Notes under the pieces: generated by a model
Seen by the model: the letters and a program-made list of their open reading frames with translations, nothing else
Told to the model about the DNA's origin: nothing
The model's database searches: none
Translations under genes and position numbers: made by a program
Source of the DNA: Bacteroidota bacterium
Lineage (GTDB): Bacteria > Bacteroidota > Bacteroidia > Chitinophagales > Chitinophagaceae
Assembly: GCA_013288745.1 (NCBI GenBank)
Contig: JABDBG010000016.1
Location: forward strand, 1 to 39,440
Reading direction: 5' to 3'
Length of the DNA stretch: 39,440 bases
Shown: piece after piece, positions 8,859 to 17,467 of the stretch
Position numbering within the stretch: position 1 is the first letter of the stretch
Layout: each line of letters begins with the position of its first letter

Positions 8859-11800
8859 TTATTTTGATGTCATAGCAGGTAACGGATGGTTTTTATTAAG
8901 TTTTTTATACTGCTTGATATATTTTTTCTCTTTCTTTATACCAGCACTTGATAACACACCTGTCAAAAATGTCTTTATCCAGTAATTAAAAATAAATTTT
9001 TCTCTGTCTCGTTCAAAAAATACCAGCGATGTTTTTTTATTAGCTGAGCTAACAAGGCTACCGGCCAGTGCATTTTCTACTGAAAGTTTTAAATTTTTTT
9101 TCTTTTCATTTGTTGGGTCAAGTATTTTGACCGAAAGATTGTTATAATACAAATTCATTTTTCCTGTGGCCGCATATTTATTGCCCGCCCAGTTGGCAAA
9201 TAAAGTATCAGATCTTCCTTTCTCAATATTGATAGACGCCAGCGGTTTGGTAATGGGATTTAATTCAACAAAATTTACGGGCGATAAACTTACAGCCATC
9301 GTAAAATTCGAAAGCGAGTCACCATAACTTTCACTATAATAAAAATGCCTGATAGAACTATTGAATAAGGTTGCCGTAGCATTGATCGTTAAATTCTTAT
9401 TCTGGTTATTAATGTTACTAACATTGGTCATAACAGCGTTAATATTTCTAAACGGAATAATACCCGTCTGATTTGTTTTAGCTGATGTCTCCTGCACAGT
9501 AACCGCGCCATTTTGAACAACAATGCTATTAACCGAAAATGGAACTGAAATGGAGCTGATCAGTTTAGTAGGCATAGGTTTTTCTATACCATGTTGAAAA
9601 GGAATTCTTTTATCTCTGCTGGCAGTTAGGGAAACATTATCGAGAATGATCTTATCAGCAGTAATGGACGAATCATTTTTTTGTTGATTTACATGCAGGT
9701 TGTTTATCGTCACCCCATCGCCTTTTATAACCATATAATCTGCTTGCCATTTAGCTTTACTGAATGCCTCCTGCATACTAAGGTTTGGTGTTACATTAAA
9801 ACCTTTAATATATAAACTGTTCTTTGCCGGCAACCAACTATAAGATCGTATATCTATGGTTTGTACTTTCCCTTTTAAATGCAAACTAACACCTGTAATT
9901 GCAGACTTACTCAAAAGATAGGCTACTTTAAATTTTGTTTTATCGTGATACAAAAAACTATTGTCTTCAAATGAACCGGACAGATCATTGACTGCTAATT
10001 CGGTACTATCGGTTCTGCTGCTTTTTATAGTAGCATCATTCCATTTAAAGGCTACAGCCGAAGTGATCGATAATTTATTTACCTCATTTTTTATAAGTGC
10101 TCCATTATCAAGTACCAAAGAAGATTGCGGTAAAATGATCAATAAATGTTTTTTATTTATTTTGACGTCAGATAATACAACACCGATCTTTTTGTACTCA
10201 AGCATATTGTTACCATCTTTGTGCGCGTGTATCTCATCGCCATTAACAGATACTTTTGCTGTGATAACGGAACTGTCATCCTTCGTTTCAGAAGCATAAT
10301 GAATATGCGCATTTGTGATAATTAAATTATCTGTAGTAAAATCAGTTGGGATGGACAAAAGATCCATTTTTCTTTTTGATAGAGCTACGTTATAAATATT
10401 GATCGCGGGATTATCAATAACAAAAGAACTAAGCTTATCCGATGAATAATCACTGGTATGCAGATCGCCTTTAATTTTTAACATCGGTATTTCAATTCTT
10501 GTATAACCACTATCATTATGTGCATTGATCGAAATGCCTTCGATAGTATTTGTATGATTGTTATCTAAACTTACTTTTTTAACAGCAGCAGTAAAGTTTC
10601 TCCCGGCATAATTAATATTATTAAATATACCCATCGCATCATCCCAGGTAAAAAAATGTTTAAAAGAATTGATATTGTTGAGATAAATAGCAGAGGCAGT
10701 AAGGCGCACATTGCTTGTAGGTGTTGATCCTGTAAAATCTAAATCATCTACGTTTAGTCTGTCAATATGAATAAAGGGCAGGTCCTTGACCGGTTTTTTT
10801 ACCGTAGTTTCAGTTCCGCTTTTAGCATTTACGAATAATGATCTTATTTCAAGATGATCAACCATAAACTTTCTATAGTTCACATATTGATCCCAGTCTA
10901 ATATTTCCCAGGATACCTGTGTCCCTTTCACCATCAGTCCATCGCCATATGTTAGCAATAAATTACGCGCATAATTTTGTCTGTTGTATCCCCTGAAGTT
11001 GTAATTATTTATTTGTAAGTTGAGGTTACCATCCTGAACGGCTATCTGGCCAATATCAAGTTTTGGCATTGAGCGTTTGATATCGATCATGGAATCACTT
11101 AAGAAAAAATGATGCAATAAAATATCGGCGTTCACATTTTTCATGGTGATCGTTGCCGGTTTTGCACCCGATAATTTATATTTCAGATTGCCATTAATAA
11201 TATGAAAATTATCTACATCTAATAGTTCGCTTACGTTGTGTAATATTTTGTAAATATGACTGTTCTCATTAAAATTATCTATTGGGCCGGGCTTGATCTT
11301 CTTTTTCTTTTTAGGATTGGCTGCTATATTGATGATTGGGTTAGATAAAAATGCTTCGGTGGCTTTTAATCTTTTTTCTACTAATGCATCCAAACTAATA
11401 TTTCTTAGTGATAAAGATGGCGTTGAAAAAGTTAAGCCTTTACCTGATTTATTTTGCGGAGTAGGGCCAAATACTGCATTGTTAAAAACCAGGTCGCTGT
11501 TCTTAAAAATAAACTCATCAACAGCCAGTTGAAATAAACTATCCTTTGTAACAAACTTCAGGTTCTTTACGTTAAACAAAATGCTATCGGCTTCGATCTT
11601 AGTTGAACTATCAGGATTTACTTGTAAGTTATATACCTTAAGGTTGGCTTTTTGTGTGCCATAAGAAGGCTTGTTCTTATTGGTGAATACCAATTGCCCT
11701 TCTTCAACATTAATGTAATTAAAATTGATATAGTCAAAAATAAAATCAGTTGATTTCTTTATTGCTTTGCTACCGGCAGTAGTATCCTTATTATCACCGG

Positions 11801-12680
11801 GCAATGTTAGAACGGGTCTTATACAAATGAGCGTATCAATGATCAATTGTTGTTTTTGGTAAATAGCTGATAATTGAGCAGAGTTAAAAAACAACTTATC
11901 TGCGGTTAAACTGATCTCGCCTTTATTACCTTTCGCTTTTGTATGAATATAACAGGAGTCTAATTCAAAGAGTCTGTTTTTTCCGGAGAAGTGTAAATTT
12001 CTGAATTTGATATCGTGAAATCCATCGGGCAATGTCCAATGCTGATCATTCATACTAAGGTCGATATCATCTGAAGAAAACAGGTGACTGCTGTCATTAT
12101 TTTCTTTTGTAAAATTAAAGATAGAGAAATTGACATGATCGACTACCAATGGCTCTGCAATATTTCGCCTTCCATAAGTAAATGAGCCATCTTGAATGGT
12201 AAGTGCACGAACACGGAGATGAACCAATATTTTTTGAAGCGAAGTCATGATATCAGGGATATGAAAACGAGAAACAGAAGTATTTTCTTTTTTCTCCCGG
12301 TGTTCGTGAATTGTTACCGCTGGCGATAACAATGCTAAACTATCAATCGCAAAGGTTTGGTGTAATATCAGGGCCTTCCAGGATTGAATGGTTAAATACA
12401 TTTTCGGTATTTGCACATTGTAATGTGGGGTAGTATGTAAAGTATCATTGCAAACAATGGCTGCGTTGTCTACAATGATCGATCTATTCCATAAGGAAAC
12501 TTCTATAGCTGAAGATTCAAACCGGTAAGTACTTTTTGTTTCTTTTTTTACAAATACCTGTATGATCTGTTTGAAATTATATTCAATAGCAAAATAAAGA
12601 ATGATACCTATTACAACGCGCGCTATCAAAAGAATAAGAAGACGCTTTATCCATTTTTTATATTTAGGAGAAATTTGCAT
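8859..12680 (-). CDS. Very large AsmA-like envelope protein
   Basis: From ATG 12680 this encodes 1273 residues. One N-terminal membrane segment (about residues 12-35, LLILLIARVVIGIIL) is followed by more than 1200 residues of repeated short beta-strands with many Asn/Asp turns. The layout fits the AsmA/DUF748/TamB-like group, whose members anchor in the inner membrane and span the periplasm, with roles in lipid transport or outer-membrane biogenesis. The recurring pattern (I.NG.....I....D..L) supports a long beta-taco fold, but family membership is inferred from architecture. ATG 12680 is preferred over TTG 12701, because the TTG lies inside the candidate promoter TATATTTG. It is probably transcribed apart from the SDR gene upstream. 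Confidence 0.7.
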   Translation of the reverse strand: MQISPKYKKWIKRLLILLIARVVIGIILYFAIEYNFKQIIQVFVKKETKSTYRFESSAIEVSLWNRSIIVDNAAIVCNDTLHTTPHYNVQIPKMYLTIQSWKALILHQTFAIDSLALLSPAVTIHEHREKKENTSVSRFHIPDIMTSLQKILVHLRVRALTIQDGSFTYGRRNIAEPLVVDHVNFSIFNFTKENNDSSHLFSSDDIDLSMNDQHWTLPDGFHDIKFRNLHFSGKNRLFELDSCYIHTKAKGNKGEISLTADKLFFNSAQLSAIYQKQQLIIDTLICIRPVLTLPGDNKDTTAGSKAIKKSTDFIFDYINFNYINVEEGQLVFTNKNKPSYGTQKANLKVYNLQVNPDSSTKIEADSILFNVKNLKFVTKDSLFQLAVDEFIFKNSDLVFNNAVFGPTPQNKSGKGLTFSTPSLSLRNISLDALVEKRLKATEAFLSNPIINIAANPKKKKKIKPGPIDNFNENSHIYKILHNVSELLDVDNFHIINGNLKYKLSGAKPATITMKNVNADILLHHFFLSDSMIDIKRSMPKLDIGQIAVQDGNLNLQINNYNFRGYNRQNYARNLLLTYGDGLMVKGTQVSWEILDWDQYVNYRKFMVDHLEIRSLFVNAKSGTETTVKKPVKDLPFIHIDRLNVDDLDFTGSTPTSNVRLTASAIYLNNINSFKHFFTWDDAMGIFNNINYAGRNFTAAVKKVSLDNNHTNTIEGISINAHNDSGYTRIEIPMLKIKGDLHTSDYSSDKLSSFVIDNPAINIYNVALSKRKMDLLSIPTDFTTDNLIITNAHIHYASETKDDSSVITAKVSVNGDEIHAHKDGNNMLEYKKIGVVLSDVKINKKHLLIILPQSSLVLDNGALIKNEVNKLSITSAVAFKWNDATIKSSRTDSTELAVNDLSGSFEDNSFLYHDKTKFKVAYLLSKSAITGVSLHLKGKVQTIDIRSYSWLPAKNSLYIKGFNVTPNLSMQEAFSKAKWQADYMVIKGDGVTINNLHVNQQKNDSSITADKIILDNVSLTASRDKRIPFQHGIEKPMPTKLISSISVPFSVNSIVVQNGAVTVQETSAKTNQTGIIPFRNINAVMTNVSNINNQNKNLTINATATLFNSSIRHFYYSESYGDSLSNFTMAVSLSPVNFVELNPITKPLASINIEKGRSDTLFANWAGNKYAATGKMNLYYNNLSVKILDPTNEKKKNLKLSVENALAGSLVSSANKKTSLVFFERDREKFIFNYWIKTFLTGVLSSAGIKKEKKYIKQYKKLNKNHPLPAMTSK

Positions 12681-12698
12681 GCTGAGAATGGGGATACT

Positions 12699-12706
12699 CA
12701 AATATA
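12699..12706 (-). promoter_or_regulatory. Candidate -7 promoter element for the AsmA-like gene
   Basis: On the - strand TATATTTG is a full match to TAnnTTTG, 18 bases before ATG 12680. This would give a leader of only about 10-15 bases and rules against the TTG start at 12701. Confidence 0.4.
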
Positions 12707-12743
12707 CAAAATGTATGATAGATTACTTAGAGCGGGTGTGGAC

Positions 12744-13403
12744 TTATTTAGACAGTGCAACAATATCTTTCGAATGAAGAATGTGATTGCTGTATCCTTT
12801 AGTCACTGTATGTATCATGGCCAATCCAAGTTCTTTTAAAGTACAAACCTGCGATGGTAATATTTTTTTTAAGAAAGGATACATCCAACTAATGTATGTG
12901 TAGAGCTTTAGCGTGTTTTCTAAACCTTTTGTTGGGTGTATATAACCCGGACGAAACATGTAGGCAGCTTTAAAAGGTAGAGCCAAAAGATGATTCTCTG
13001 TTTTGCCTTTTACTCTTGCCCACATTAGTTTTCCATTTTCAGTACTATCAGTTCCTTCGCCGGAAACGTAACAGAAGGTCATATCTGTATTTAGTTTCAC
13101 AAGTGTATCGGCGACATGTGTCGTAAGATCGTAAGTCAGTTTTGTATATTCGGGTTCTTTTTTACCCACAGAGGTAACGCCTAAACAAAAAAAGCAGGCA
13201 TTGTAATTTTGTAATTGCGATTCGATAGGAGAGAGATCATAAAAGTTTTCGTGAATGATCTCTTTTAATTTAGGGTGGATAATGCCGCAAGTCTTTCTAC
13301 TGATCACCAATACCTGCTCAACCTCATCACTTAATAAGCATTCGTGTAAAATGCCTTCGCCTATCATTCCTGTTGCTCCTGTTATGATCGCCCTTACTTT
13401 CAT
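12744..13403 (-). CDS. NAD(P)-binding atypical SDR (epimerase/HTATIP2-like)
   Basis: The 219-residue protein begins with a Rossmann motif ITGATGMIG (Gly9, Gly12, Gly15) and continues with the NAD(P)-binding plan of atypical short-chain dehydrogenases, including FCLGVTSVGKKEPEYTKLTYD and YVSGEGTDS. It resembles the oxidoreductase HTATIP2-like group of small NAD(P)H-binding proteins. No YxxxK motif is evident. The start ATG is one base after the purC stop codon, so the two genes are almost certainly co-transcribed and perhaps translationally coupled. The substrate is unknown, and the purC context probably reflects shared transcription only. Confidence 0.8.
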   Translation of the reverse strand: MKVRAIITGATGMIGEGILHECLLSDEVEQVLVISRKTCGIIHPKLKEIIHENFYDLSPIESQLQNYNACFFCLGVTSVGKKEPEYTKLTYDLTTHVADTLVKLNTDMTFCYVSGEGTDSTENGKLMWARVKGKTENHLLALPFKAAYMFRPGYIHPTKGLENTLKLYTYISWMYPFLKKILPSQVCTLKELGLAMIHTVTKGYSNHILHSKDIVALSK

Positions 13404-13404
13404 G

Positions 13405-14334
13405 TTATGCGTTTAATTTTTGTAAAGCTGCAGTTATTCTTTTTTCTGTTTCTTCATCACTTAACGCTTCCGGTACAAATTTCTCGCCAATTACTTTTTC
13501 GTATAGTTCGATATACCGTTTGCTGATTGTGCTGATCCATTCTTCGTTCATTTCAGGAACTGTTTGTCCTTCTTTGCCCATAAAATTATTTGCGATCAGC
13601 CATTCTCTCACAAATTCTTTGCTTAACTGTTTTTGTCTTTCATTCGCTGCTTGTCTTGCTTCATAACCATCCGCATAAAAATACCTTGATGAATCCGGTG
13701 TATGAATTTCATCCATCAAATAGATCGTATCTCCGATCTTTCCAAACTCATATTTTGTATCCACCAATATCAAACCTTGTTTAGCAGCCATTTCTTTTCC
13801 TCTTTGAAAAAGAGCGTGTGTGTATTTTTCTAAGACTATATAATCTGCTTCACTCACGATCCCTCTTGCTATGATATCAGCTCTTGAAATGTCTTCATCA
13901 TGTCCAACTTCGGCTTTGGTAGATGGAGTTATAATTGGTGTGGGAAAATAATCGTTCTCTTTCAGTCCATCCGGCATCATAACACCACACAGTGTTCTCG
14001 ATCCGCTACTGTATGTTCGCCATGCATGGCCCGTTAGATTTCCCCTAATCACCATTTCAACACGAAAAGGTTCACAGCGTTTTCCAATGGCGCTGTTTGG
14101 GGTGGGCGTAGTGATCAACCAATTCGGACAAATATCTTTTGTTGCCTCCAGCATATAGGCTGCGATTTGGTTTAATACTTGTCCCTTAAATGGAATAGGC
14201 TTGGGTAAAATAACATCAAACGCAGAGATGCGATTGCTGGCAACCATTACCAGCAAATTGTCTGCAATGCTATATACATCACGAACTTTTCCTTTGTAGA
14301 AATTTGTTTGCTGTGGAAAATTAAACTGCGCCAT
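13405..14334 (-). CDS. purC: Phosphoribosylaminoimidazole-succinocarboxamide synthase
   Basis: The 309-residue product is SAICAR synthase, which joins aspartate to CAIR with ATP in purine synthesis. The N-terminal [11 protein letters not shown] and SNRISAFD motifs, the LTGHAWR segment and the signature [12 protein letters not shown] are all present. At about 300 residues it belongs to the longer form of the family, which is usual in Bacteroidota. The gene lies 9 bases after ychF and one base before the SDR gene. In many Bacteroidota purC sits beside phoH; here the phoH fragment lies more than 12 kb away. Confidence 0.96.
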   Translation of the reverse strand: MAQFNFPQQTNFYKGKVRDVYSIADNLLVMVASNRISAFDVILPKPIPFKGQVLNQIAAYMLEATKDICPNWLITTPTPNSAIGKRCEPFRVEMVIRGNLTGHAWRTYSSGSRTLCGVMMPDGLKENDYFPTPIITPSTKAEVGHDEDISRADIIARGIVSEADYIVLEKYTHALFQRGKEMAAKQGLILVDTKYEFGKIGDTIYLMDEIHTPDSSRYFYADGYEARQAANERQKQLSKEFVREWLIANNFMGKEGQTVPEMNEEWISTISKRYIELYEKVIGEKFVPEALSDEETEKRITAALQKLNA

Positions 14335-14343
14335 ACTATTGTA

Positions 14344-15441
14344 TTAAACATTAAATCTGAAATGCATTACATCGCCGTCCTGCACTAAATATTCTTTTCC
14401 TTCAATTCTTAGTTTACCATTATCTCTGCAAGCTGCTTCAGATTTGTAGGTAACAAAATCATTGTAAGCAATTACTTCTGCTTTAATAAAACCTTTTTCA
14501 AAATCAGTATGGATAACACTTGCAGCTTGTGGTGCTTTCCAGCCTTTTTGAATTGTCCAGGCCCTTACTTCCTGCACACCTGCAGTAAAATAAGTATAAA
14601 GATCCAGTAATTTATATGTTGAATGGATCAATCTATCTAAAGCGGGTTCGGTCATTTTATATTCGTCCATGAACATGGCTTTATCATCTGCATCTTCAAA
14701 TTCTGCAATTTGCGCTTCGATCGCGTTCGTCATTACAATAACTTCTGCGCCTTCTTTTTCAACAGCTGCTTTTAATGCGTTAGAATATTTGTTACCGGTA
14801 TGCATGCTTGCCTCATCAACATTCGCAACATACAAAACAGGTTTGTCTGTTAACAAATACAGGTCAGCTATTGCCAATCTTTCTTCTTTTGATAATCCTA
14901 ATCCTAAAACATTTTTGCCGTCGTTCAATTGCTTTTGGCACTTAACTAAAACATCATATTCGGCTTTAAGTTTAGTATCGGTCTTCATCATTTTTTCAGT
15001 CTTCACCAATTTCTTTTCTACACTTTCCATATCCTTCAACTGTAATTCGGTCTCAATAATATCTTTATCCCCAACAGGATTGATGGGACCCTCATCTCTT
15101 AAAATATTTTCATCCTCAAAACAACGGATCACCTGGATGATCGCATCTACCTCACGGATGTTTGCTAAAAATTTATTGCCCAATCCTTCACCTTTACTTG
15201 CACCACGAACTAGACCTGCGATATCAACGATCTCGATCTGTGTTGGAACCGTTCTGTCAGGTTTTACAAACTCTGCTAATTTGGTAATTCTTTGATCAGG
15301 TACATCCACCAAACCAACATTAGGTTCAATGGTACAAAAGCGATAATTACTCGCCTGTGCTTTAGCGCTATTGCTAACCGCATTAAATAAAGTTGATTTA
15401 CCCACGTTCGGTAATCCCACAATTCCTGCTTTTAAAGCCAT
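14344..15441 (-). CDS. ychF: Ribosome-binding ATPase YchF
   Basis: The 365-residue product is the Obg-family P-loop protein YchF (human OLA1), which binds ribosomes and hydrolyses ATP. The Walker A motif GLPNVGKST spans residues 9-17, switch residues lie near VDIAGLVRGASKGEGLGN, and a C-terminal TGS domain ends DGDVMHFRFNV. The length is normal. It is the first gene of the ychF-purC-SDR group on the - strand, and its upstream region is shared with the divergent SpmAB gene. Confidence 0.96.
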   Translation of the reverse strand: MALKAGIVGLPNVGKSTLFNAVSNSAKAQASNYRFCTIEPNVGLVDVPDQRITKLAEFVKPDRTVPTQIEIVDIAGLVRGASKGEGLGNKFLANIREVDAIIQVIRCFEDENILRDEGPINPVGDKDIIETELQLKDMESVEKKLVKTEKMMKTDTKLKAEYDVLVKCQKQLNDGKNVLGLGLSKEERLAIADLYLLTDKPVLYVANVDEASMHTGNKYSNALKAAVEKEGAEVIVMTNAIEAQIAEFEDADDKAMFMDEYKMTEPALDRLIHSTYKLLDLYTYFTAGVQEVRAWTIQKGWKAPQAASVIHTDFEKGFIKAEVIAYNDFVTYKSEAACRDNGKLRIEGKEYLVQDGDVMHFRFNV

Positions 15442-15466
15442 TTCTTAAAGTATTAAGTTGTAAGCA

Positions 15467-15494
15467 TTAAGTTATAAGTTTTGCCATAACTTAA
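15467..15494. repeat. Inverted repeat between ychF and spmAB
   Basis: A perfect 9-bp inverted repeat (TTAAGTTAT at 15467-15475, ATAACTTAA at 15486-15494) with a 10-base spacer sits between the divergent genes. Related copies are nearby: ATTAAGTTGTAAG just before it, and ACTTATAACTT at 15569-15579 beside the spmAB start. It may be an extragenic repeat or a regulator site; the sequence does not decide between them. Confidence 0.45.
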
Positions 15495-15581
15495 TTTGAA
15501 GGTGCAAATGTAAAACAAAGTAGCAAGATATTGATACTGGCTACTTAACTTAGCATTTATAACCTACTACTTATAACTTTT

Positions 15582-16991
15582 ATGGCATTAAGCAGGATCT
15601 GGAGCGCATTTATAATCATAGCCATTATGGCGGCAAGCTGTACCTATTTATTTTCGGCCAATGGCAAGGATATTTATAGTAGAATGGTAGTTGGTAAAGC
15701 GGGAGATACAACGCATGCACGGCAAGTTGACAGCGCTTCGCTTTCTCCCAAGATCGCTGCGGTATTACTTGCTTCTAAAGAATATAAAGACGGTGACACC
15801 AAATATGTAAAGACCTCCGATAATATGATAATCACCTTTCAGGAACAGGGTGCCGATGGTATTTTAGCTACTTGCCGTAGTGCTGTTGATCTTTGTCTTG
15901 GTTTGATAGGAGTGATGGCTTTGTTCATGGGTTTTATGGCGATCGCTGATAAAGCGGGAGGGATAAGATTCTTATCGAGGATCATCGGGCCATTCTTTTC
16001 TAAGCTTTTTCCCGATGTACCAAAAGATCATCCTGCCTTTGGGCATATGATGCTGAATTTTTCTGCTAATTTATTAGGACTGGATAATGCCGCCACACCA
16101 TTTGGAATAAAAACGATGGAAAGTTTGCAGGAATTAAATCCTGATAAAGAAAAAGCTTCCAATTCGCAGATCATGTTTTTGTGCTTGCATGCATCAGGCT
16201 TAACGTTAATTCCTGTGAGTATTATTGCGGCAAGGGCAAAATTAAATGCCGCTAATCCGACAGATATTTTTATTCCCTGTATGATCGCGACTTTTGTTGC
16301 AACCATCGCAGCAATGCTGATCGTTTCTTACAAACAAAAGATCAATGTTTTTCAGCCGATAATTTTGGGTTGGGTATTGGGCTTGTCTTCTTTGATAGCT
16401 TTGCTGGTGATTTATGTTAACAGGCTGAACCATGATAGCATGGATTCTTTTTCGGGTTTGTTAAGCAACGGTATCATCTTGTTGATATTTTTATTGATCA
16501 TTCTTGGGGGATTATATAAAAAGATAAACATCTTCGACGCATTTGTACAAGGAGCGAAAGAAGGTTTTGAAACGGCTGTAAGAATTATTCCTTACCTGGT
16601 CGGGATACTGGTATCAATAAGTATGTTACGTACCAGCGGCGCTTTTGATATCGTAATAAACGGGATGACGCATGTATTTGCATCCCTTGGTTTTGATACG
16701 CGTTTTGTACAGGGCCTGCCAACTGCATTGATTAAACCATTAAGCGGAAGCGGTGCAAGAGGAATGATGATCGATACGATGAAATCGGCAGGACCTGATT
16801 CTTTTGCAGGAAGATTGAGCTGCATTTTACAAGGATCTTCCGATACAACTTTTTATGTGGTGGCTGTTTATTTTGGTGCGGTGTCAATTAAAAACACACG
16901 TTACTCGATCGGTGCAATGTTGCTTGCAGATCTTGTAGGAGTTATTACTGCTATTGGTTTGTGTTATTTGTTTTTTGGAAGCTCCGTTTAA
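15582..16991 (+). CDS. SpmA-SpmB fusion (nucleoside-recognition/Gate domain membrane protein)
   Basis: The 469-residue multi-pass membrane protein carries two Gate (nucleoside recognition) domains in one chain. The first (about residues 105-250) has the SpmA-like NLLGLDNAATPFGIK motif. The second (about 320-465) has the SpmB-like GSGARGMMIDTMK and GSSDTTFYVVAVYFG motifs. In Bacillus these are the separate spore maturation proteins A and B. In Bacteroidota, which do not form spores, the fused form is common and its transport substrate is unknown. A membrane anchor or signal-like segment lies at residues 7-25, then a periplasmic stretch. It converges on the TonB-domain gene. Confidence 0.85.
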   Translation: MALSRIWSAFIIIAIMAASCTYLFSANGKDIYSRMVVGKAGDTTHARQVDSASLSPKIAAVLLASKEYKDGDTKYVKTSDNMIITFQEQGADGILATCRSAVDLCLGLIGVMALFMGFMAIADKAGGIRFLSRIIGPFFSKLFPDVPKDHPAFGHMMLNFSANLLGLDNAATPFGIKTMESLQELNPDKEKASNSQIMFLCLHASGLTLIPVSIIAARAKLNAANPTDIFIPCMIATFVATIAAMLIVSYKQKINVFQPIILGWVLGLSSLIALLVIYVNRLNHDSMDSFSGLLSNGIILLIFLLIILGGLYKKINIFDAFVQGAKEGFETAVRIIPYLVGILVSISMLRTSGAFDIVINGMTHVFASLGFDTRFVQGLPTALIKPLSGSGARGMMIDTMKSAGPDSFAGRLSCILQGSSDTTFYVVAVYFGAVSIKNTRYSIGAMLLADLVGVITAIGLCYLFFGSSV

Positions 16992-17000
16992 TAAAACAAG

Positions 17001-17441
17001 TTATTTCCCATCTACAACAAACGTGACAGGTTGTTGTTTGTATGCATTAGCTGGTTGCCCGTTAAGCAATATAGCGGGTTGCCATTTAGGAGAATTTTTT
17101 AATACCCTTATAAATTCATCTTCCATACCATAGCCGAAATTTGTTTCAGGCTGAAAATCACTTAGAGATCCATCTTTACTAATGGCGAACTTTATTATGA
17201 CTCTATAACGTCCTGGCGGAGCTCCTTTCTTAACAGGAATATTCGAATCTAGATTTTTTTGAAGATAAGCAGCCCAGCCTTCCATTCCTCCTGGGAATTG
17301 AGCATCAGCTTGTACTTTAGTATATATTGTTGTATCAATAGAGTTAGTAGTTGTATCCGTTGCTTTTTTTATCGATTGTGCATATAAAGAAGAACTTAAA
17401 AAAAATAAAGTAATTAAGAATATAAAATAGCTTTTTTTCAT
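17001..17441 (-). CDS. Periplasmic TonB C-terminal domain protein
   Basis: The 146-residue product has a signal peptide (residues 1-22, ending LYAQ) and a TonB C-terminal fold (about 45-143: FPGGMEGWAAYLQKNL, YRVIIKFAISKDGSL, KWQPAILNGQ-like, QQPVTFVV). Normal TonB proteins hold an N-terminal membrane anchor and a Pro-rich linker to ExbBD; here the N-terminus looks cleavable and the linker is short. It may therefore be a free periplasmic protein that does not transduce energy. It is 26 bases downstream of the beta-lactamase-like gene and probably co-transcribed. Confidence 0.8.
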   Translation of the reverse strand: MKKSYFIFLITLFFLSSSLYAQSIKKATDTTTNSIDTTIYTKVQADAQFPGGMEGWAAYLQKNLDSNIPVKKGAPPGRYRVIIKFAISKDGSLSDFQPETNFGYGMEDEFIRVLKNSPKWQPAILLNGQPANAYKQQPVTFVVDGK

Positions 17442-17467
17442 CTGCTTTGTTTGTAAAATTTGTTTGC

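Noticed and set aside
12681..12701. TTG start extending the AsmA-like protein by seven residues
   Set aside because: The TTG is part of the candidate promoter TATATTTG, so it would not be in the mRNA.
14669..15295. 208-codon frame antisense to ychF
   Set aside because: Ser/Asn-rich mirror of the YchF coding strand with no domain; ychF itself is certain.
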